Shown here one piece after another: positions 60,559 to 64,000 of a stretch of DNA of 64,000 bases. Positions within the stretch are counted from its first letter, which is position 1. Every line of letters starts with the position of its first letter. The notes under the pieces are model-generated. The model made no database searches, had not been told where the DNA came from, and worked only from the letters and a program-made list of their open reading frames with translations. The stretch spans positions 34,835,911 to 34,899,910 of the forward strand of contig OX457026.1 of NCBI GenBank assembly GCA_949752745.1, given 5' to 3'. A program made the position numbers and the translations under genes. Source of the DNA: Protula sp. h YS-2021. Lineage: Eukaryota > Annelida > Polychaeta > Sabellida > Serpulidae.

Positions 60559-61282
60559 GGTGTCCGGAAAAAATGGCACCGGAAAAAATGGCACCAGAAA
60601 AATGGCACTTTTAAAACAACGTAAAAAATGGCACCTTTGTTTCTTACATTTTCTAATATTTTATTTACTTCACTTCATACTTTACCAATAGAGAAGTCTT
60701 GCCTATTACATATTTTACATAAAATTGTAAATTAAATTTCACTTTATTTTCATTTATCATTTATTTATTACAAGGTCCATAGTTTAGATAAAAATATTCT
60801 CTTCAAGTATACTGCGTACGATTTATATAATTCACTGAATTATTTCCATTTTAACTGTTCATCATAAAATTTTAGCATTTCTGAGTAAAACACTGCGATA
60901 TGCATGCGTTTATATAAGAAGTATATCAAAGAAATGTCCAGAGTTAAGGGTAAAGGAACCCTGCGGATACGTCCGGGAAACGTTCAGGGTAAGGCTCAAG
61001 GACCATAAAGGAACTCCAGTGAGTAATACTATTACACATTTCCATAGATAAAACGTTACGTAAAAATTCATCACGTGCTAACATAAATGTGTATCGAGTT
61101 GTTTGTACAACTTTTAAAAATTGGTCATTGATATATGAAATGATTCTTTCTTTTAACTGAAAATCTATTTTTTTATTCAGGGTTTAATATACATGTGATG
61201 GAAAGTAAAAGTGCCATTTTTTCCGTATGTTCAAAAGTGCCATTTTTCCGGTGCCATTTTTTCCAGTGCCATTTTTTCCTAC
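60559..61282. mobile_element. arrayed-arm foldback element (GGAAAAAATGGCACC unit) with 12-bp duplication
   Basis: Left arm (60559-60643) has GGAAAAAATGGCACC twice, an AGAAAAATGGCACTTTT unit and a further AAAAAATGGCACC. The right arm (about 61199-61282) gives the same series on the minus strand, including the internal AATGGCACTTTT plus spacer. ACCTGTTTACAC is repeated perfectly at 60547-60558 and 61283-61294, a 12-bp direct repeat bounding the element. The interior is AT-rich and non-coding. Confidence 0.8.
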
Positions 61283-61736
61283 ACCTGTTTACACAACTGT
61301 TTATATGTTGCAGGGAATCTGTGTAATTAGGGATTTCATGAAACCCCTAGGGAATTCGTGTAATGAATAAGCTCATTTATCCATTCAGGAAGGCTGTTTA
61401 GTGGTTCTTCAAAACTGTGTATCCCTTTTCACATCGAAAGAAATTGGAATTTATAACATTATCATCCAAAATAACAGAATTTGTTGTGAAATGTGACATA
61501 AATTACATAGGATAAAAACATCGCCAAATTTAGGTACTGAAGTATCTCAAGTATCTAATTTCACAGATTCCCTGTATACATGATGGACAGGTAGTTAGGC
61601 AGATATCTAGACATTTCTTTGAAAAAAAACTTGAGGTTTCTTGTTTAACGTAGGGGTTGGAAAGACGAGTAACCCTGATAATCGCAATTTCGTTTTACTT
61701 CAGGAGTTCTGACTATGCCCCTGTGAACAGATCCCT

Positions 61737-62804
61737 AGGTTGTAGGACAAAATGGCAACAGACAAAATGGCAAGGGACATAATGGCAACGGACATAATGG
61801 CAAGCGGATATAATGGCAACGGACATAACAGCAAGCGGGCATAATGGCAAAGTGCCAGGGTGGACAAAATGGCAACAGAAATAAAAAAGATGATATTTCA
61901 AATGACCTTATATTCAACGCATTGGCATTTAATGACTTCATAAATAAACATAATTGAATTCATGTGTAATGCATCTATTTAGATGGTCACTTAGCCAATC
62001 AGTTCACAGTTCTCATTTACTGCCGTAGAACATTTCCCCGAGGTTTTCCCCGAATGTTGTGGCCTGCTCAAGTAGAAACGTAGGGAACGCAGGATGACTG
62101 TCCAGCGGATGACTGCCCCACTATTTGTGCAGCCTAGGATGACTGCCCCACCGGCGCACTGCCCCACCGGGAACCTTCACTATTATTTTTCATCTATCTG
62201 GATAGTTTTACTTTTATGAGACTTGAAACAAACCAATTAACTTATCAATCAGTCCTCTGATCAATCAACTTGTCGATTGAATACAAAAGGGGGCGGGGTG
62301 GGATAGAAGGCAGAGGATTTCGAAAGGGAAGATTTAGCCAGAAAAGGTAAGGCTATCCAGACAGATGAAAAATAATTAGGAAGGCTATTGGTGGGGCAGT
62401 CATCCGGTGGGGCAGTGCGCCGGTGGGGCAGTCATCCTAGGTGGCACAAATGGTGGGGCAGTCATCCGGTGGAGCAGTCATCCGTTCATCAATTTTGGGT
62501 CCCCCTTTTGTTTATTCTATTCCCAGTAACCAGACAGTTAGTAGGTAGGCAAGATTCGAGCCGCCCCCTCGGCTAGACATGAGGTGGTTGCACCGTAAAC
62601 TAGTTGTTTTATAATGCGGTTAATCGAACATTTTTTCATTCACTTTTATTTCATTTTTTCTTAGGTTGCCATTTTGTCCGCTTTGTCACTTTGCCATTAT
62701 GCCCGCTTGCCATTATGCCCGCTTGCCATTATGTCCGCTTGCCATTTTGTCCGTTGCCATAATGTCCGCTGCCATTATGTCCGTTGCCATTTTGTCCGTA
62801 TCCC
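61737..62804. mobile_element. arrayed-arm foldback element (GGACAAAATGGCAAC unit)
   Basis: Left arm (61737-61870) holds about eight units of GGACAAAATGGCAAC or GGACATAATGGCAAG type. The right arm (62664-62804) read on the minus strand gives the same series, including the irregular GGGCATAATGGCAAAGTG followed by a final GGACAAAATGGCAAC. GATCCCT flanks both sides (61730-61736 and 62805-62811), a 7-bp candidate duplication. The interior contains the nested element at 62092-62484. Confidence 0.8.
62092..62484. mobile_element. arrayed-arm foldback element (GGATGACTGCCCCACC unit), nested
   Basis: 393 bp inside the element 61737-62804. Left arm (62092-62171): GGATGACTGTCC, CGGATGACTGCCCCAC, TATTTGTGCAGCCTA, GGATGACTGCCCCACC, GGCGCACTGCCCCACC. 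The right arm (62389-62484) on the minus strand repeats this order, including ATTTGTGCCACCTA and GGCGCACTGCCCCACC. No clear target duplication. Being nested, it inserted after its host. Confidence 0.8.
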
Positions 62805-63019
62805 GATCCCTCCCACCCCCCCCCCCCCCACCACTACTCATTTGTAATTGAAGAGGTCATTATCAAGGAGAGAACGCCCAAACGGACCAGATACCGATTT
62901 CACAAGGCAAAAAGTTTTGTGAATGGAAGTTGCGCAATCGCACAACGAATAAATTCTCAGCATTGGCCTAAAAATTTTGAAGTAGCTTTTGTGTGATATC
63001 ATGTTTATAATAAACTGCC

Positions 63020-63245
63020 GATGAGAACCCAAGATGGCAACTGATGACCATTTTGAATTTTCCTATTAGCCACCAAAGGTAGCCCCCAGCGTGATTCCTG
63101 GTGGTTGTGCTGTGTCTAAAATTCGGCGAGCATCCGTAACTGTGGAAAACTGAAAAAAACCGAGATGGCAGCCATTTTGAATTTTCTTTTCAGTCTCAAA
63201 ATCAACCCAAGCATACTTTGGAAATTGTTAAGCCTGGCTATAATG

Positions 63246-63336
<91 letters not shown>
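63020..63336 (+). repeat. SINE-like repeat ending in (GAT)n
   Basis: AAGATGGCAAC-x-CCATTTTGAATTTTC at about 63031-63062 recurs as GAGATGGCAGCCATTTTGAA (63162-63181) plus TTTTC, so the body is a two-part duplication. It runs directly into (GAT)n at 63245-63336. A non-coding body plus simple tail suggests a retroposed element. Confidence 0.45.
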
Positions 63337-64000
63337 CAGTCATTTTAGTTTCTGTATTGTCATGTTAACAAGAAATTACGGGTAGAAATCAAGGATTTAA
63401 AAATGGGCAAAAAACAAAATAAATATACACTGTACTTGTAAACCCCCCAAAATCGGAGCACTATTGGGACTGAACGAAAGTGGTCTGATTACAAGGTTTG
63501 TCAGGCAATCTTGATGATATAATGGAAAACATTTTCACTCATTTGTAGCAAAGACCGAATCGAAGTGCAAGTCGATTTAAATTCTGAATTACAAGATCAA
63601 ATTGCAAATACAGATGTCGGTGATTGGTGATCTTGAAAGGATTTATAGATGTTCTCTAACTGCAGTTATGATTTTCTCTTGCAATTCAAAATTCAGAGTG
63701 CTGTGCAGCTAGTTACTGATATCATTAATTGTTAATCATGAAAAATCATCTTTGCTTCTTCTGATAAAAACAGTGTTCAATAAAAATCTCAAATCATTGA
63801 TTCATTTTTACCGCTGACGTCCTGCGCTTCCGAAGTGCAATTATTTTTCAAATTAGTTCTATTTTTTAGCATATCCACAATACTATCCGGAGAAGAAATT
63901 TTACTCACAGATCATCTACGGAGCATAAGATAGGTTACTAAAAATTCTTAATTTTTTACTTAACTAATCACAGAAAAAGATGGCTTCTGTAATAACTGGA
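63337..64000. other. intergenic, no gene seen
   Basis: AT-rich, no supported feature. Confidence 0.45.

Noticed and set aside
61737..62804. CRISPR-like direct repeats
   Set aside because: The units are contiguous tandem variants without unique spacers of constant length, occur as inverted pairs, and the genome is eukaryotic.
63116..63343. Poly-His open frame on -
   Set aside because: Direct translation of the (GAT)n microsatellite.

Overview
This is a gene-poor, AT-rich, intron-containing animal genome window with no bacterial features: no operons, rRNA, tRNA or CRISPR. Several things point to an invertebrate, probably marine. These are the B-box/coiled-coil/propeller protein, the DIRS-type retroelements, the Tc1/mariner and LINE debris, the many microsatellites, and a dense population of short non-autonomous DNA elements. 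A mollusc or other lophotrochozoan is my best guess, but the sequence does not settle the phylum.

Four host genes can be supported. (1) The 3' end of a fasciclin (FAS1) domain gene on + (728-1324, two exons). (2) and (3) Two intronless paralogues facing each other, at 7103-8494 (+) and 39254-40684 (-). They encode single-pass membrane proteins resembling KCNE/MinK potassium-channel beta subunits, but with very long Ser-rich cytoplasmic tails. (4) A two-exon B-box/coiled-coil/beta-propeller (TRIM-like) gene on - (24695-27006).

Almost everything else is repeat-derived. DIRS-like (tyrosine-recombinase order) retrotransposon pieces lie at 14.8-16.9 kb (+, with intact Gag-like ORF), 18.7-19.8 kb (-), 29.97-30.85 kb (-) and 45.7-48.0 kb (-). 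LINE tails lie at 13.1 and 36.3 kb, and a Tc1/mariner C-terminus at 34.05 kb. A family carrying TGACCTTGACCTT motifs recurs at least eight times. A roughly 2-kb non-coding block is present twice in direct orientation (9.2-11.2 and 20.5-22.6 kb). A foldback family with TATGGAATGCC termini and 6-bp target duplications has full copies at 44.3 and 54.4 kb and partial or diverged ones at 11.4 and 36.9 kb.

The most striking signal is a set of elements (4626-5389, 10382-10637, 58613-59122, 60559-61282, 61737-62804 and, nested in the last, 62092-62484). Their long inverted arms are themselves tandem arrays of a 13-18-bp unit. The unit differs between elements but follows one template, roughly GGACAAAATGGCAAC, GGACAATACCCCCC or GGATGACTGCCCCACC. 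The arms match each other unit by unit, three elements have candidate target-site duplications of 7-12 bp, and one carries a short coding remnant resembling the C-terminus of MULE-type transposases. I propose one diversified superfamily of arrayed-arm foldback elements.

The host genes show no obvious shared pathway. The two KCNE-like paralogues are the only pair with a clear functional relationship.
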